Both the position numbers and the translations under genes were made by a program. The notes below the pieces were generated by a model that searched no databases, was not told the origin of the DNA, and saw only the letters and a program-made list of their open reading frames with translations. Positions 24,840 through 34,020 of a DNA stretch of 64,000 nucleotides are shown here, piece after piece (the stretch's first letter is position 1; each line of letters starts with the position of its first letter). Origin of the DNA: Paracoccus alkanivorans (lineage in GTDB: Bacteria; Pseudomonadota; Alphaproteobacteria; Rhodobacterales; Rhodobacteraceae); the NCBI RefSeq assembly GCF_003697785.1, contig NZ_QOKZ01000005.1, forward strand, positions 62,001 through 126,000, read 5' to 3'.

Positions 24840-25940
24840 TCATCCCTTTTCCAACAGGCGTGTAACGGTTTCCTGAAGCTTTGCAATTTGGTTTGCGAGC
24901 CGCGGCAAACGACGCGTCGCCTTCTGGATTTCCATCTGGGTTTCCATCTTCACCGCCGGATGTCCCAGTATCACGCGCCCCGCAGGCACACGGGTAAATA
25001 TCTTGCTGGCGCCTCCCGCGATCACGTCATCGCCAATCTCGATATTGTCCGAGACCCCGACCTGTCCCGCCAGCACCACACGATTACCAATCCTTGACGA
25101 ACCGGCCACGCCAACAAGACCGCAGAGCAGGCAGTCCTCACCGACAACGACATTGTGGCCAATCTGCACCAGGCTGTCGATCTTGGTGCCCGAGCCGATA
25201 CGGGTGGCGCGAATGGTGCCACGATCGATCGTGGCATTCGCGCCGATTTCGACATCGTCGCCGATCTCGACCCCGCCAAGCGAATGGATGCGTGTCCAGT
25301 GCTGCGCCTTGATCTCATCGCGGGAGCCAAGCGTGCGGCGAATTTCCTCGATCCCGGATTCCTCGGGTGTCACGAAGGAAAACCCATCGCCACCGATGGA
25401 TGCGCCGGGTTGAACGATCAGCCGGTCACCCGCCGTCACGCCGTGGGCAATCCGCGCACCGGGATGGATCAATGCATCACCGCCGAGACGAGAGCCTCGC
25501 CCGATCGAGACATGCGCCCCGATCCGTCCCCCCGGCCCGATATGCACATCGGCACCGATCACCGCGAATGCACCGATGGCCGCCCCATCGCCGATGACGG
25601 CGCCTTCCCCGATAACGGCGGTAGGGTGGATTCCCGGCGCTATATCGGGACCGGGATCGAAGGCACGGGTCAGCCCGGCCATGACCAGACGCGGGCGCGG
25701 CGCGAAAATCGCGGCCTTCAGCGCGTAGTCCTGTGGATCCATCCCCTCTGCCAGGATGGCCATGCTGCCCGGCTGCAGATTCTCCGCATATTTCGGAGCC
25801 ATTGCCAGCGCGATCACCCCGCCATCCGGGCCGACCGGCCCGGTTCCGGATGGCTCGGCCGCTCCGGTCACGGGCAGAGACAGATCGCCCCAAGCCTGCG
25901 CATCCAATGCGCGCGCAAGTTCGCCAATGGTCACCGACAT
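24840..25940 (-). CDS. lpxD: UDP-3-O-acylglucosamine N-acyltransferase
   Basis: Third step of lipid A synthesis: transfers a hydroxyacyl chain from ACP to the 2-amino group of UDP-3-O-acylglucosamine. The 366-residue protein has the LpxD uridine-binding N-domain (about 1-100), a left-handed beta-helix of hexapeptide repeats (about 103-330, such as VIGEGAVIGDGAAIG), the catalytic His in QIGHNVVVG, and a C-terminal helical ACP-docking region. Unlike the usual lpxD-fabZ-lpxA order, it is grouped with its own ACP and ketoacyl synthase and with an L,D-transpeptidase. It may be the only lpxD or a second copy; this cannot be told here. Confidence 0.92.
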   Translation of the reverse strand: MSVTIGELARALDAQAWGDLSLPVTGAAEPSGTGPVGPDGGVIALAMAPKYAENLQPGSMAILAEGMDPQDYALKAAIFAPRPRLVMAGLTRAFDPGPDIAPGIHPTAVIGEGAVIGDGAAIGAFAVIGADVHIGPGGRIGAHVSIGRGSRLGGDALIHPGARIAHGVTAGDRLIVQPGASIGGDGFSFVTPEESGIEEIRRTLGSRDEIKAQHWTRIHSLGGVEIGDDVEIGANATIDRGTIRATRIGSGTKIDSLVQIGHNVVVGEDCLLCGLVGVAGSSRIGNRVVLAGQVGVSDNIEIGDDVIAGGASKIFTRVPAGRVILGHPAVKMETQMEIQKATRRLPRLANQIAKLQETVTRLLEKG

Positions 25941-25972
25941 GATCGCACCCTTTCTGGGGCGACTTAATCCCT

Positions 25973-27589
25973 TTACGCGCCCAAATCCAGACCGGCTTTT
26001 TCCATCAGCGACCAGATCGTCGCATCACGCCCATATATATCGTTGAAATATTGAATATTCCCCGCATCGTCGGGGAAGGCGGTGAAATAAACCAGATGAA
26101 CCGGCACATTCGGCTTGAGATGCAGCCACGTCTCGCGCCCGGAATCCAGCGCGCGGTGAAACACGCCGCGCGGATCGTCGCTTTGCTGGGATAGCAGTTG
26201 ATAGGCGAGATCGAAGGGATCACCTATCCGGATGCAGCCGTGGGAATAAGCGCGCTGACGTTCGGCAAACAGGTATTTCGTCGGCGTGTCGTGCAGATAG
26301 ATGTTCCAGTTGTTCGGGAAAATGAACTTCACCAGCCCCAGGGCGTTGTCGCCACTGGGTTTCTGCCGCATCCGATAGGGAAAATTCGCCGCCGTGTAAC
26401 GAGCGAAATCGATATTGTCGCGCGGCACGACATTGCCATTGCCGTCAACCACGTCGAGATGCGAAACCGCGTAGCGGTTCGCTTTAAGCTTGGGCAGGTA
26501 TTCCTTGACGGTGATCGAGCGCGGCACGTTCCAGCGCGGGTTGACCACCACATATTCCATCTGATCCGAGAATTCCGGCGTCTGCATATCCGCCTCGGTC
26601 TTGCCGACGACGACCCGTGTGCGAAAGACCTCCTCGCCACCTTCCAGGATTCGGGCAGTGAATTCAGGGATATTGACCCAGACCAGCCGCTTCTCCAGAT
26701 CCTCGTCACCCATCCAGCGCATCCGCTCCAGCGCGATGAGAACGGCGCGGCTACGCGCATCCACGCCATCCGAATTCAGCCGCCTGATCGTATTCGGGCC
26801 GGCGACACCGTCGGGATCGAGTCCCACCGCCTGCTGGTAGCGCGCAACCGCTTGTGACAAGGCTTCGTCATAAAGCCGGGGATCGGAGGAATCGGCGGCG
26901 AAGCCGATGCTTGCGAGGCGTTCGCGCAGCGGCAAGACACCATCGCCTCGCATCCCCAAGCGCCAGACGGCTTCCGGCGCGCGCGGCAAATCCGTGGGCG
27001 GGGACAGGGCGGACATTTCCTGCAAAGCCGTCTGCAGGGCCCCGTAAGCCCTGTTCTGCGGAGCCAGCCCCGAAAGAAGGGCGGCGGGATCATCGCTCAG
27101 CACGAATTTCCCCATCAACCTTGCAGCCGATGGCCGCGAAACCTTGCGATGGACACCCGGAACCGCCTTGGCGGGATCGATCACACCTCCGGTCAGGTCG
27201 TGAATCAGTCGCGCGAGCATGCGGGCATGCATCATCTCGGCCGCCAAATCCTCGCCGGCCGCGGCAAGCGCCTGCGGACGGTAACGCGATACCGAAATGC
27301 CATGTGCAGGCATATTGGTGATCGCCTCGCGCAGCGCCTGCCGCCGAACCTTCCCTTCCGGTCCCGTGAAAACCGGTTTCAGCCCATTCGCGCCATAAAA
27401 TGCCGCCAGGGCCGGATCGCTCGCCGCCGCCTTGGCCAACCGCATCTCTTCCGGAGAAAAATGCAGGCGTGGCGCAATGGCCACCGTCGCCGCACTGCCC
27501 TGCATCGCAGGGGATTGCGCGACAGCAACATGCCCGCCACCAAGCGCCATGGCCAGAACAGCAAATACCTTAACCCAGAAATGGCGCAT
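25973..27589 (-). CDS. L,D-transpeptidase, YcbB/LdtD-like
   Basis: Periplasmic enzyme making 3-3 cross-links in peptidoglycan. The 538-residue precursor begins with a signal peptide (MRHFWVKVFAVLAMALGG, cleavage near HVAVAQ), a scaffold domain, a peptidoglycan-binding domain (about 235-295, AVGLDPDGVAGPNTI) and a YkuD catalytic domain whose motif HDTPTK...YSHGCIRIG contains Cys452. This three-part layout is that of LdtD. I chose the second Met because GAGGT lies just upstream. First gene of the ldt-lpxD-acp-KAS operon (32-base gap to lpxD). It faces a YcbK-like gene divergently, echoing the ycbB-ycbK pairing in enterics. Confidence 0.92.
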   Translation of the reverse strand: MRHFWVKVFAVLAMALGGGHVAVAQSPAMQGSAATVAIAPRLHFSPEEMRLAKAAASDPALAAFYGANGLKPVFTGPEGKVRRQALREAITNMPAHGISVSRYRPQALAAAGEDLAAEMMHARMLARLIHDLTGGVIDPAKAVPGVHRKVSRPSAARLMGKFVLSDDPAALLSGLAPQNRAYGALQTALQEMSALSPPTDLPRAPEAVWRLGMRGDGVLPLRERLASIGFAADSSDPRLYDEALSQAVARYQQAVGLDPDGVAGPNTIRRLNSDGVDARSRAVLIALERMRWMGDEDLEKRLVWVNIPEFTARILEGGEEVFRTRVVVGKTEADMQTPEFSDQMEYVVVNPRWNVPRSITVKEYLPKLKANRYAVSHLDVVDGNGNVVPRDNIDFARYTAANFPYRMRQKPSGDNALGLVKFIFPNNWNIYLHDTPTKYLFAERQRAYSHGCIRIGDPFDLAYQLLSQQSDDPRGVFHRALDSGRETWLHLKPNVPVHLVYFTAFPDDAGNIQYFNDIYGRDATIWSLMEKAGLDLGA

Positions 27590-27800
27590 CGAAACCTCAT
27601 CAATCGGCCGCCATTTTCGCATTGCTCAGGTAAACGGTCCATGAATTGTCACAGGCTGGAGCCGACATCTTTTAGAAAAGTTGCAGAATCAGCACAGGAA
27701 GCGGCCCAAGAGCAACTATCGGCAGAATAGGCGGATTATTGCCGATATCAGTGGCATCACAATCACTCGGGAACAAACCTGTTCCTAGATCCACGGGATT

Positions 27801-27833
27801 TTGACATATTGTTAATCATCTGGGGATATCCCC
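27801..27833 (+). promoter_or_regulatory. Promoter with perfect palindrome before the YcbK-like gene
   Basis: A consensus -35 TTGACA (27801-27806) is followed after 18 bases by GATATC, which lies within the perfect 12-bp palindrome GGGGATATCCCC (27822-27833). A palindrome covering the -10 is a natural repressor site. The rest of the 298-base divergent gap (27590-27887) shows no other clear signal. Confidence 0.45.
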
Positions 27834-27887
27834 CTAAGAAGCCGCAGAAACGCGGTCGGTAGAACGAAGCAGGACAGGCGATCTGAC

Positions 27888-28448
27888 ATGACAATGGACT
27901 TCATTTCCCGGCGCGGAATACTGGGAGTGTTTGCCGCGACCACCGTGGCAGCAGCACCGGTGATGGCCAATGCTTTTGGCTTTCTGCGTGGATCGGGCGA
28001 CATCCGGCGAGTCCGGATGTATAATGGGCGCACGGGCGAAAGCATCGATACCGTCTACTGGATCGATGGAAAATATATCCGCGAGGCGCTAAACGAAATC
28101 AATATCTTCATGCGCGACTGGCGCACCGGCACGGCGATCGGGATCGATCCGCGGGCAATCGACGTTGCGGCGGCTTCTCATCGGTTGTTGCAGACCAACG
28201 AACCCTACATGATGCTGTCGGGCTATCGCTCGCCGCAAACCAACGCGATGTTGCGCAGCCGCTCTTCCGGCGTGGCGAGAAACTCGCTGCACATGTATGG
28301 CAAGGCTGCCGACCTGCGGCTGAAGTCGCGCTCGGTCAACCAGATGTATCAGGCGGCGCTGGCCTGCAAGGCGGGTGGTGTAGGCAAATATACCCGTTCG
28401 AACTTCGTTCATATGGATTGCGGGCCGGTTCGCAGCTGGGGCGCTTGA
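27888..28448 (+). CDS. YcbK-like DUF882 protein, M15 peptidase fold, Tat-exported
   Basis: Predicted periplasmic peptidoglycan endopeptidase-like protein of 186 residues. The N-terminus FISRRGILGVFAATTVAAAP is a twin-arginine signal. The mature part is a DUF882/peptidase M15 domain with MLSGYRSPQTNAML, SLHMYGKAADLRL (zinc ligands His and Asp) and HMDCGP (third ligand His) near the end. Members of this group such as MepK cut the 3-3 cross-links made by L,D-transpeptidases, which fits the divergent pairing with the L,D-transpeptidase gene; the exact activity is inferred. It ends at a clear terminator. Confidence 0.87.
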   Translation: MTMDFISRRGILGVFAATTVAAAPVMANAFGFLRGSGDIRRVRMYNGRTGESIDTVYWIDGKYIREALNEINIFMRDWRTGTAIGIDPRAIDVAAASHRLLQTNEPYMMLSGYRSPQTNAMLRSRSSGVARNSLHMYGKAADLRLKSRSVNQMYQAALACKAGGVGKYTRSNFVHMDCGPVRSWGA

Positions 28449-28485
28449 TCGACCGGGCATCATCGCCCAGCATGCCTGTCCTGTT

Positions 28486-28513
28486 GCCCTGCCGCCATGC
28501 AGGGCGCATTTTT
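28486..28513 (+). terminator. Intrinsic terminator of the YcbK-like gene
   Basis: GCCCTGC/GCAGGGC stem with a 6-base loop followed by GCATTTTT, 37 bases after the stop codon. Confidence 0.8.
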
Positions 28514-28643
28514 CGGGCTGCGAATCAGCACCCTGCATTTTCTTGTTTGAGAATCTCTTACGTTGACAGCGCTTGCGCAGTCTGTGACCTTGAAAGGGTC
28601 GCGGTTTCAGATCGGCGGCGTTGGTAAATACTAGAGAACGTGA

Positions 28644-29228
28644 ATGATTTCATCAGCAAGCCGCCGCTATCACACCGCCAAGAAACTTCAGGCAGCAGCG
28701 ATTGAGCTTGCAGTCAGGGATGGGCTGACCAACATCACCACCGAGGCGATCTCTTGCGCGGCCGGTGTCAGCGCCCGAACCTTCTTCAATTATTATCCCT
28801 ACAAGGAAGCTGCCCTGATGGGGCCTCCGCCGGATTACCCGGAAGACGCCGCCGAAACCTTCGTGAACAGCCGGGGCGATCTGCTTAGCGATCTGGAAAA
28901 ACTCATTACCGCGCATATTTCGCGCTATCTGGATGAGCGCGAGATGCTTGGCCATCTGCTGCGGCTCAGCGAGACCGACCCAAAGCTGATGGCGCTGCGC
29001 AACAATGCCGTTCTGGCACGGCGCGGCAAGATGGCCGATCTGCTGCGGCGCAGGCTGCCCGAGGCGGATTCACGACTGATCTATATCCTGTCATCCGCAA
29101 TCATCGCCGCCACGAATGACGCGACGCAAAGATGGGCGTCGGGCGAAGCCGAGGACTTCGTCCAGACCGCGCTGGAAAACCTTGCCCTTATCCTGCCCGC
29201 GGCTCAATTGCTTCAGAAACAGCACTGA
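28644..29228 (+). CDS. TetR family transcriptional regulator
   Basis: Repressor-type protein of 194 residues with an N-terminal helix-turn-helix (about 14-60: TKK-like opening, ITTEAISCAAGVSARTFFNYYPYKEAAL) typical of TetR, and an all-helical ligand domain that I cannot assign. It stands alone between a terminator and the convergent rppH gene, so its target is unknown; possible targets include the RND pump 15 kb away or its own promoter. GAGAACG precedes the ATG. A TTGACA at 28563 may be part of its promoter, but I see no matching -10. Confidence 0.88.
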   Translation: MISSASRRYHTAKKLQAAAIELAVRDGLTNITTEAISCAAGVSARTFFNYYPYKEAALMGPPPDYPEDAAETFVNSRGDLLSDLEKLITAHISRYLDEREMLGHLLRLSETDPKLMALRNNAVLARRGKMADLLRRRLPEADSRLIYILSSAIIAATNDATQRWASGEAEDFVQTALENLALILPAAQLLQKQH

Positions 29229-29256
29229 CATCGCGCCCTATCGCCGGGAAACTGAC

Positions 29257-29763
29257 CTATCCGCCGAGCTTCCCGCCTTCGGCAAGATGATCACCGAAAG
29301 CCGCGAAAACCTGACGATAGACATCGCGCTTGAAGGGCACGATATGGGTAATCAGTTCCTTGGCCCGCATCCAGCGCCATTTATCGAACTCCGGATGCTC
29401 GGTATCGATGCGGATATCGGCATCCTCGCCCAGGAAGCGCAGCAAGAACCATTTCTGTTTTTGCCCGCCATATCTTCCCTTCCAGACCTTGCCCAGCAGT
29501 TCCGGCGGCAGATCGTAAAAGACCCAGTCCGGGGTTTCGCCCAGCATCTCGACATGATTGGCGCTGACCCCGGTCTCCTCGGTCAGTTCACGTAACGCCG
29601 CCTGCGCGGCTGTCTCTCCTTCGTCGATCCCGCCCTGCGGCATCTGCCAGGCGCCCGGCGAATCGATGCGCTGGCCAGCAAAGACCAGCCCATCGGCATT
29701 CACCAACACCACGCCCGCGCAGGGACGATAAGGCAAGCCGCCCGGCGCCTGTCGATCTGTCAT
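29257..29763 (-). CDS. rppH: RNA pyrophosphohydrolase
   Basis: Removes pyrophosphate from the 5' end of mRNA and so starts its decay by RNase E-type enzymes. The 168-residue protein holds a complete Nudix box at residues 44-66 (Gly44, Glu50, Arg58, Glu59, Glu62, Glu63, Gly65) and the RppH opening [11 protein letters not shown]. Length is normal. Its ATG overlaps the ctpA stop by 4 bases, making it the last gene of the gpmI-envC-ctpA-rppH operon, a conserved alphaproteobacterial arrangement. Confidence 0.95.
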   Translation of the reverse strand: MTDRQAPGGLPYRPCAGVVLVNADGLVFAGQRIDSPGAWQMPQGGIDEGETAAQAALRELTEETGVSANHVEMLGETPDWVFYDLPPELLGKVWKGRYGGQKQKWFLLRFLGEDADIRIDTEHPEFDKWRWMRAKELITHIVPFKRDVYRQVFAAFGDHLAEGGKLGG

Positions 29764-31184
29764 TCGCTGGCGGCCCCCTCGTCCGGGATCGCCGCGCCCT
29801 CGCCGGTCATCGCGGGGGTTGCGTCAGCGGAGACCTGGCCTGCCGTGAAATTGACGGCGGCAAGCCCCTTGAGAACATCGACGGCATAGGCAAGCTGATA
29901 GTCCTCTTCACGCAATTTCGCGGTTGCTTCGACTTCGGCGGCCTCCTCTTCGATCTGCTTGCGCTCCTCTTCGCTGATCGAATCGTTGTTCAGCGCACCA
30001 CGCAGATCGGCTTCGGAACGACCGAAATTGGACTGCGTGCGGGGACCCTCCTCGTTTTCGTTCTCGTCAACCGGGCGCTTGGGCTGCGCGACGATGATGT
30101 CCGGCTGTATTCCCAGGGACTGGATCGAGCGGCCCGACGGCGTGTAATAGCGCGCTGTGGTCAGCCTGATCGCACTGTCCGAAGTCACCGGCATCACCGT
30201 CTGGACGGAGCCTTTGCCGAAAGTCTTTTCCCCCACCACGATGGCGCGGCGATGATCCTTCAGCGCCCCGGTCACGATTTCGGAGGCACTTGCGGAGCCG
30301 CCGTTGATCAGCACCACCATCGGCTTGCCCTGTGCCAGATCGCCCTCCTCGGCATTCCAGCGCTCGCTCTCCTCGGGCTTGCGGCCGCGGGTCGAGACAA
30401 TCTCTCCCGCATCCAGGAAAGCGTCCGAGACGCTGATCGCCTGATTGAGCAATCCGCCCGGATTGTTCCGCAGATCCAGCACGAAACCCGTCACCTTGTC
30501 GATGCCGCCAACCTCTTGCACGGACTTCTCGAGTTCGGCTTTCAGCGTATCGTAGGTCTCGTCATTGAAGGTCGAGACGCGCAGCACGATCGCATGCCCC
30601 TCGATCCGGGTCTTGACCACGGTCAGCTTGATGGTGTCGCGGGTGATGGTGATGTCAAAGGGCTCGTTCTCACCCTCGCGCAATATCGTGATGGTGATAT
30701 CGCTTCCGACCGGACCACGCATCATGTCGACCGCTTCGTCCAAGGTGAGCCCCATCAGCGGCTCGCCGTCCACATGGGTAATGAAATCGCCCGATCTCAC
30801 CCCGGCTTCGGCAGCGGGCGTGTCGTCGATGGGCGAGACGACCTTGACCAGCCCATCCTCCTGGCTGACCTCTATCCCCAGCCCACCGAAGCTGCCGCGG
30901 GTCTGGGTCTGCATCTCTTCGTAATCATTGGCCGAAAGGAACGAACTGTGCGGATCGAGCGAGGTCAGCATGCCGTTGATCGCCGCCTCGATCAGTTTCT
31001 TGTCGTCAGGAGCCTCGACGTAGTCGGACCGCACCCGCTCGAACACATTGCCGAACAGTTCCAGCTGTTCATAGATCGACGCGTTCTTGTCTGCTTCCTG
31101 CGCGACCAGGGGGCCGGCGATCTGGGTGGTGAACAATGCCCCGGCCAGAACGCCGCCCAGACCTGCGATCAGATAATGTTTCAT
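29760..31184 (-). CDS. ctpA: Carboxyl-terminal processing protease, S41 family
   Basis: Periplasmic serine protease that trims or degrades envelope proteins, including peptidoglycan hydrolases in some bacteria. The 474-residue precursor has an N-terminal membrane/signal segment ([18 protein letters not shown]), a PDZ domain (about 85-165, [22 protein letters not shown]), and the S41 core with [13 protein letters not shown], catalytic Ser in GGSASASE and catalytic Lys in TFGKG. A long acidic tail follows (about 385-474). Start at MKHYLIAG with AAAGG upstream; an earlier Met adds 13 residues. It lies 16 bases after envC, its likely functional partner in cell-wall turnover. Confidence 0.94.
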   Translation of the reverse strand: MKHYLIAGLGGVLAGALFTTQIAGPLVAQEADKNASIYEQLELFGNVFERVRSDYVEAPDDKKLIEAAINGMLTSLDPHSSFLSANDYEEMQTQTRGSFGGLGIEVSQEDGLVKVVSPIDDTPAAEAGVRSGDFITHVDGEPLMGLTLDEAVDMMRGPVGSDITITILREGENEPFDITITRDTIKLTVVKTRIEGHAIVLRVSTFNDETYDTLKAELEKSVQEVGGIDKVTGFVLDLRNNPGGLLNQAISVSDAFLDAGEIVSTRGRKPEESERWNAEEGDLAQGKPMVVLINGGSASASEIVTGALKDHRRAIVVGEKTFGKGSVQTVMPVTSDSAIRLTTARYYTPSGRSIQSLGIQPDIIVAQPKRPVDENENEEGPRTQSNFGRSEADLRGALNNDSISEEERKQIEEEAAEVEATAKLREEDYQLAYAVDVLKGLAAVNFTAGQVSADATPAMTGEGAAIPDEGAASE

Positions 31185-31200
31185 AATGGCCTTTCTTGCC

Positions 31201-32379
31201 TCAGTCCTGTCCTGGATCGACAACCGGATTCAGCACGAACCAGTCCGCCGGGTCCAGCGTTTCCGTCCCCTTGCGCAATTCCAGATACAGGGTCTCGGTA
31301 TATCCTGCATCCCCTCCGCGTGCCGCATCAGCAACGAACTGCGCTCCGAATTCCTGTGCCGGCGCCTCGGAGCCGCCCATCAGCCCCACCGGATCGCCCG
31401 CACCCAACACATCGCCGACCTCGCCAAAGACCTGCGACATGCCTGCAAATATCAGAAGATAGTCCCGTGCGGGCTCGACAATCATCACATTGCCGTAATC
31501 GAGCAAGGGGCCGCGATAACGGATGGTGGCCGGCCAGGGAGTCGTGACCAGCGCGGCAGGCGGTGTCGCGATGATCCAGCCGGGCCGGCTTACCCCCGCC
31601 GCATCCGGCTCGTTATAAGGCCGCCGGACCGAACCGACGACCGGCAGCCGCAAACTGCCCTGAGCGCCTTCGAAATCTTCCATCGGGGCGCCGATATCGG
31701 TTTCCAGCGAATCGATACCATCGGCAAATTCATCAAGGCTCCGTGCCGCATCCCTGAGCTGCTGCAATTCCTCGGGGGCTTCGCCGAAGCGCACCGGCAT
31801 GGTCGAACGATCCGTCACCGCGCTGGCCAGAAGCCGCCGCGCCTCCTGCACCGAAGCCAGCCCGTTGCCCAGCATATCCGCCGCATTGGCCTGCAATTCC
31901 CGCACGGTGGCGATCTCGTCCAGATCGGCCTGTAACCGTTCGGCCTCGGCGCGCAGGCCGGGTGTCACATCCGACAGGATCATTCCCGATTGCGCGCTGG
32001 CCAAAGCACCGGCCGGATGAAGAAGCATCGCCGTCTCGGGCGATTGCTGCAACGAGGTCATCGCGCCCAGAACCCGCGCCAGCCTGCTGCGCTGTGCCTC
32101 GAACTGCGAACGCAATTCGGTTTCGCGGGCCGTGGCCTGACGCAGGCCGGCGCGGAGGGAGGCCAGCCCCTGCTCGTATCCCCGGATCACCTCGGTCAGG
32201 GCAACGACCTGGTCATCGGCGGTCACCGCCTCGCTCAGCTTGCCCATCGCCTCGCGCAATTGCGCCGCCGCATCCTGGGCCTCGGCCACGGCTTGCGCGG
32301 CGGGTGTCGCGGCCGCGGTCCCGAAGGCGGAAAGGGCAAACAGCCCGCAAATGGCTATCACACAGGAAGAACGGTTCAT
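31201..32379 (-). CDS. EnvC-like murein hydrolase activator, degenerate LytM domain
   Basis: Secreted 392-residue protein: signal peptide (cleavage near TAAA), a long coiled coil (about 30-230) and a C-terminal M23/LytM-type domain (about 250-375). The domain keeps the fold signatures (GWIIATPPAALVTTPWPATI, YGNVMIVEPARDYLLIFAGM) but lacks the zinc-binding His residues, as in EnvC, which activates cell-division amidases rather than cutting peptidoglycan. The ATGA overlap with gpmI fixes its start. Position between gpmI and ctpA is widely kept in alphaproteobacteria. Confidence 0.88.
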   Translation of the reverse strand: MNRSSCVIAICGLFALSAFGTAAATPAAQAVAEAQDAAAQLREAMGKLSEAVTADDQVVALTEVIRGYEQGLASLRAGLRQATARETELRSQFEAQRSRLARVLGAMTSLQQSPETAMLLHPAGALASAQSGMILSDVTPGLRAEAERLQADLDEIATVRELQANAADMLGNGLASVQEARRLLASAVTDRSTMPVRFGEAPEELQQLRDAARSLDEFADGIDSLETDIGAPMEDFEGAQGSLRLPVVGSVRRPYNEPDAAGVSRPGWIIATPPAALVTTPWPATIRYRGPLLDYGNVMIVEPARDYLLIFAGMSQVFGEVGDVLGAGDPVGLMGGSEAPAQEFGAQFVADAARGGDAGYTETLYLELRKGTETLDPADWFVLNPVVDPGQD

Positions 32380-33893
32380 TCGATCACGATCAGGCTTTCG
32401 CCGGTCATCTCGGGGGGCTGTTCCAGCCCCATCAGCTCCAGCACGGTCGGAGCAAGGTCGGCAAGGCGTCCATCGCGCAGACGCGCGGATGCAGGGCCAT
32501 TATAAACAATCACCGGAACCGGATTCAACGTATGGGCAGTATGGGGTCCACCGGTTTCGGGGTCGATCATCGTCTCGCAATTGCCGTGATCGGCACATAT
32601 CACCGCCGCACCACCCGCCGCATCCAGCGCCTTCAGCATGCGGCCAAGCCCCTTGTCGACAGCGGCACAGGCACGCTTGGCGGCTTCGAGACTGCCGGTA
32701 TGACCGACCATATCGGGATTGGCGTAATTCACCACGATCAGATCGTAACCCGCCCCGATCGCCTCGACCAGCCTGTCGCTGACCTCTTCGGCGGCCATCT
32801 CGGGCGCCAGGTCATAGGTCGCCACCTTGGGGCTTTGCGGCATGAAACGGTCTTCGCCCGGCTCGGGCTCTTCCTTGCCGCCATTGAGGAAAAAGGTCAC
32901 ATGCGGGTATTTCTCGGTCTCGGCCAGCCGGAATTGCCGCAGCCCCTTCGAGGCAACCCATGCGCCCAGCGTATTGACGACCTGCTGCTTGGGATAGGCG
33001 GCGGTCATGAAATCATTGTGCCGGTCGCTGTAATCGACCATGCCCAGCAGGGCCGACCATTCCGGCCTTTCGCCGATATCGAATTCGGCAAATTCCGGAT
33101 CGGCCAGCGCCGAGAGGATCTCTCGCGCCCGGTCGGCGCGGAAATTGAGGCAGAAGAACCCGTCGCCATCCAGGGCACCATTATAGCCATCGATCACAAA
33201 GGGCTGGATGAATTCGTCGCTCTCTCCCCTTGCATAGGCCGCGGCCACCGCCTCGGCAGCACCTGCCGCATCCTCACCCTGCCCGGCAACGATCGCGCGG
33301 AAGGCCCGCTCCACCCGGTCCCAACGCTTGTCGCGGTCCATGGCGAAATAGCGCCCGATCACGGTGCCTATGCGCGCGCCCTCGGGCAGTCCCTCTTGCA
33401 ATTCGGCGATGAATTCCCCTGCCGAGCGTGGCGGCACGTCGCGCCCGTCGGTGATCGCGTGAATCACCACCGGCACCCCCGAAGCCGCAATCGTCCGCGT
33501 CGCAGCCAAAACATGGGCCATATGGCCATGCACCCCGCCATCCGAGATCACCCCCATCAGATGGGCTGTGCCGGCGGTCTGTTTCAACCGGGCGATGAAA
33601 TCGGTCAGCGCCTGGTTCCGGAAGAAGCTGCCATCCTCGATCGCCAGGTCGATCTGTCCCAAATCCATCGCCACGACCCGGCCCGCGCCGATATTGGTAT
33701 GCCCGACCTCGGAATTGCCCATTTGCCCCGAGGGCAGCCCCACATCGGGCCCGAAGGTCGTCAGCCGTGCATGCGGGCAATCACGCATCAGCCGGTCGAA
33801 ATTGGGGGTGTCGGCTTGATCGGGTGCGCTTTGCTCGGGGCGGTCCGATATTCCCCAACCGTCGAGAATGCACAGGATCACGGGTTTCGTCAT
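32376..33893 (-). CDS. gpmI: 2,3-bisphosphoglycerate-independent phosphoglycerate mutase
   Basis: Glycolytic and gluconeogenic enzyme converting 3- to 2-phosphoglycerate using manganese. The 505-residue protein has the alkaline-phosphatase fold: ILDGWG at the N-terminus with metal-binding Asp, phosphorylated Ser61 in QMGNSEVGH, TDGRDVPP, FRADRAREI and the second metal site NYANPDMVGHTG and CADHGN. Length and motifs are standard. First gene of an operon with envC, ctpA and rppH through overlaps of 4, 16-base gap and 4. Confidence 0.96.
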   Translation of the reverse strand: MTKPVILCILDGWGISDRPEQSAPDQADTPNFDRLMRDCPHARLTTFGPDVGLPSGQMGNSEVGHTNIGAGRVVAMDLGQIDLAIEDGSFFRNQALTDFIARLKQTAGTAHLMGVISDGGVHGHMAHVLAATRTIAASGVPVVIHAITDGRDVPPRSAGEFIAELQEGLPEGARIGTVIGRYFAMDRDKRWDRVERAFRAIVAGQGEDAAGAAEAVAAAYARGESDEFIQPFVIDGYNGALDGDGFFCLNFRADRAREILSALADPEFAEFDIGERPEWSALLGMVDYSDRHNDFMTAAYPKQQVVNTLGAWVASKGLRQFRLAETEKYPHVTFFLNGGKEEPEPGEDRFMPQSPKVATYDLAPEMAAEEVSDRLVEAIGAGYDLIVVNYANPDMVGHTGSLEAAKRACAAVDKGLGRMLKALDAAGGAAVICADHGNCETMIDPETGGPHTAHTLNPVPVIVYNGPASARLRDGRLADLAPTVLELMGLEQPPEMTGESLIVIE

Positions 33894-33958
33894 TTGGGCC
33901 TCGTCATGATTTGTGCCTTGTTACGCCCGCGCGGGTGTGGCGGCAACCGGGAAGGCCG

Positions 33959-34020
33959 GTGCCCCTGTCCCGGCACCCGTCCCGAACGCTCCCCCGAGAT
34001 GTCCGGACAGGAAAGAAGGA
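33959..34020 (+). repeat. Dispersed short extragenic element, copy B
   Basis: Reads GTGCCCCTGTCCC, then GCACCCGTCCCGAACG, CTCCCCCGAGAT and a purine tail GGAAAGAAGG. It closely matches copy C, which has GCACCCGTTCCGGGCG then CTCCCCCGGGAT. Its tail touches the TAG of the minus-strand MocA-like gene. Confidence 0.55.
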
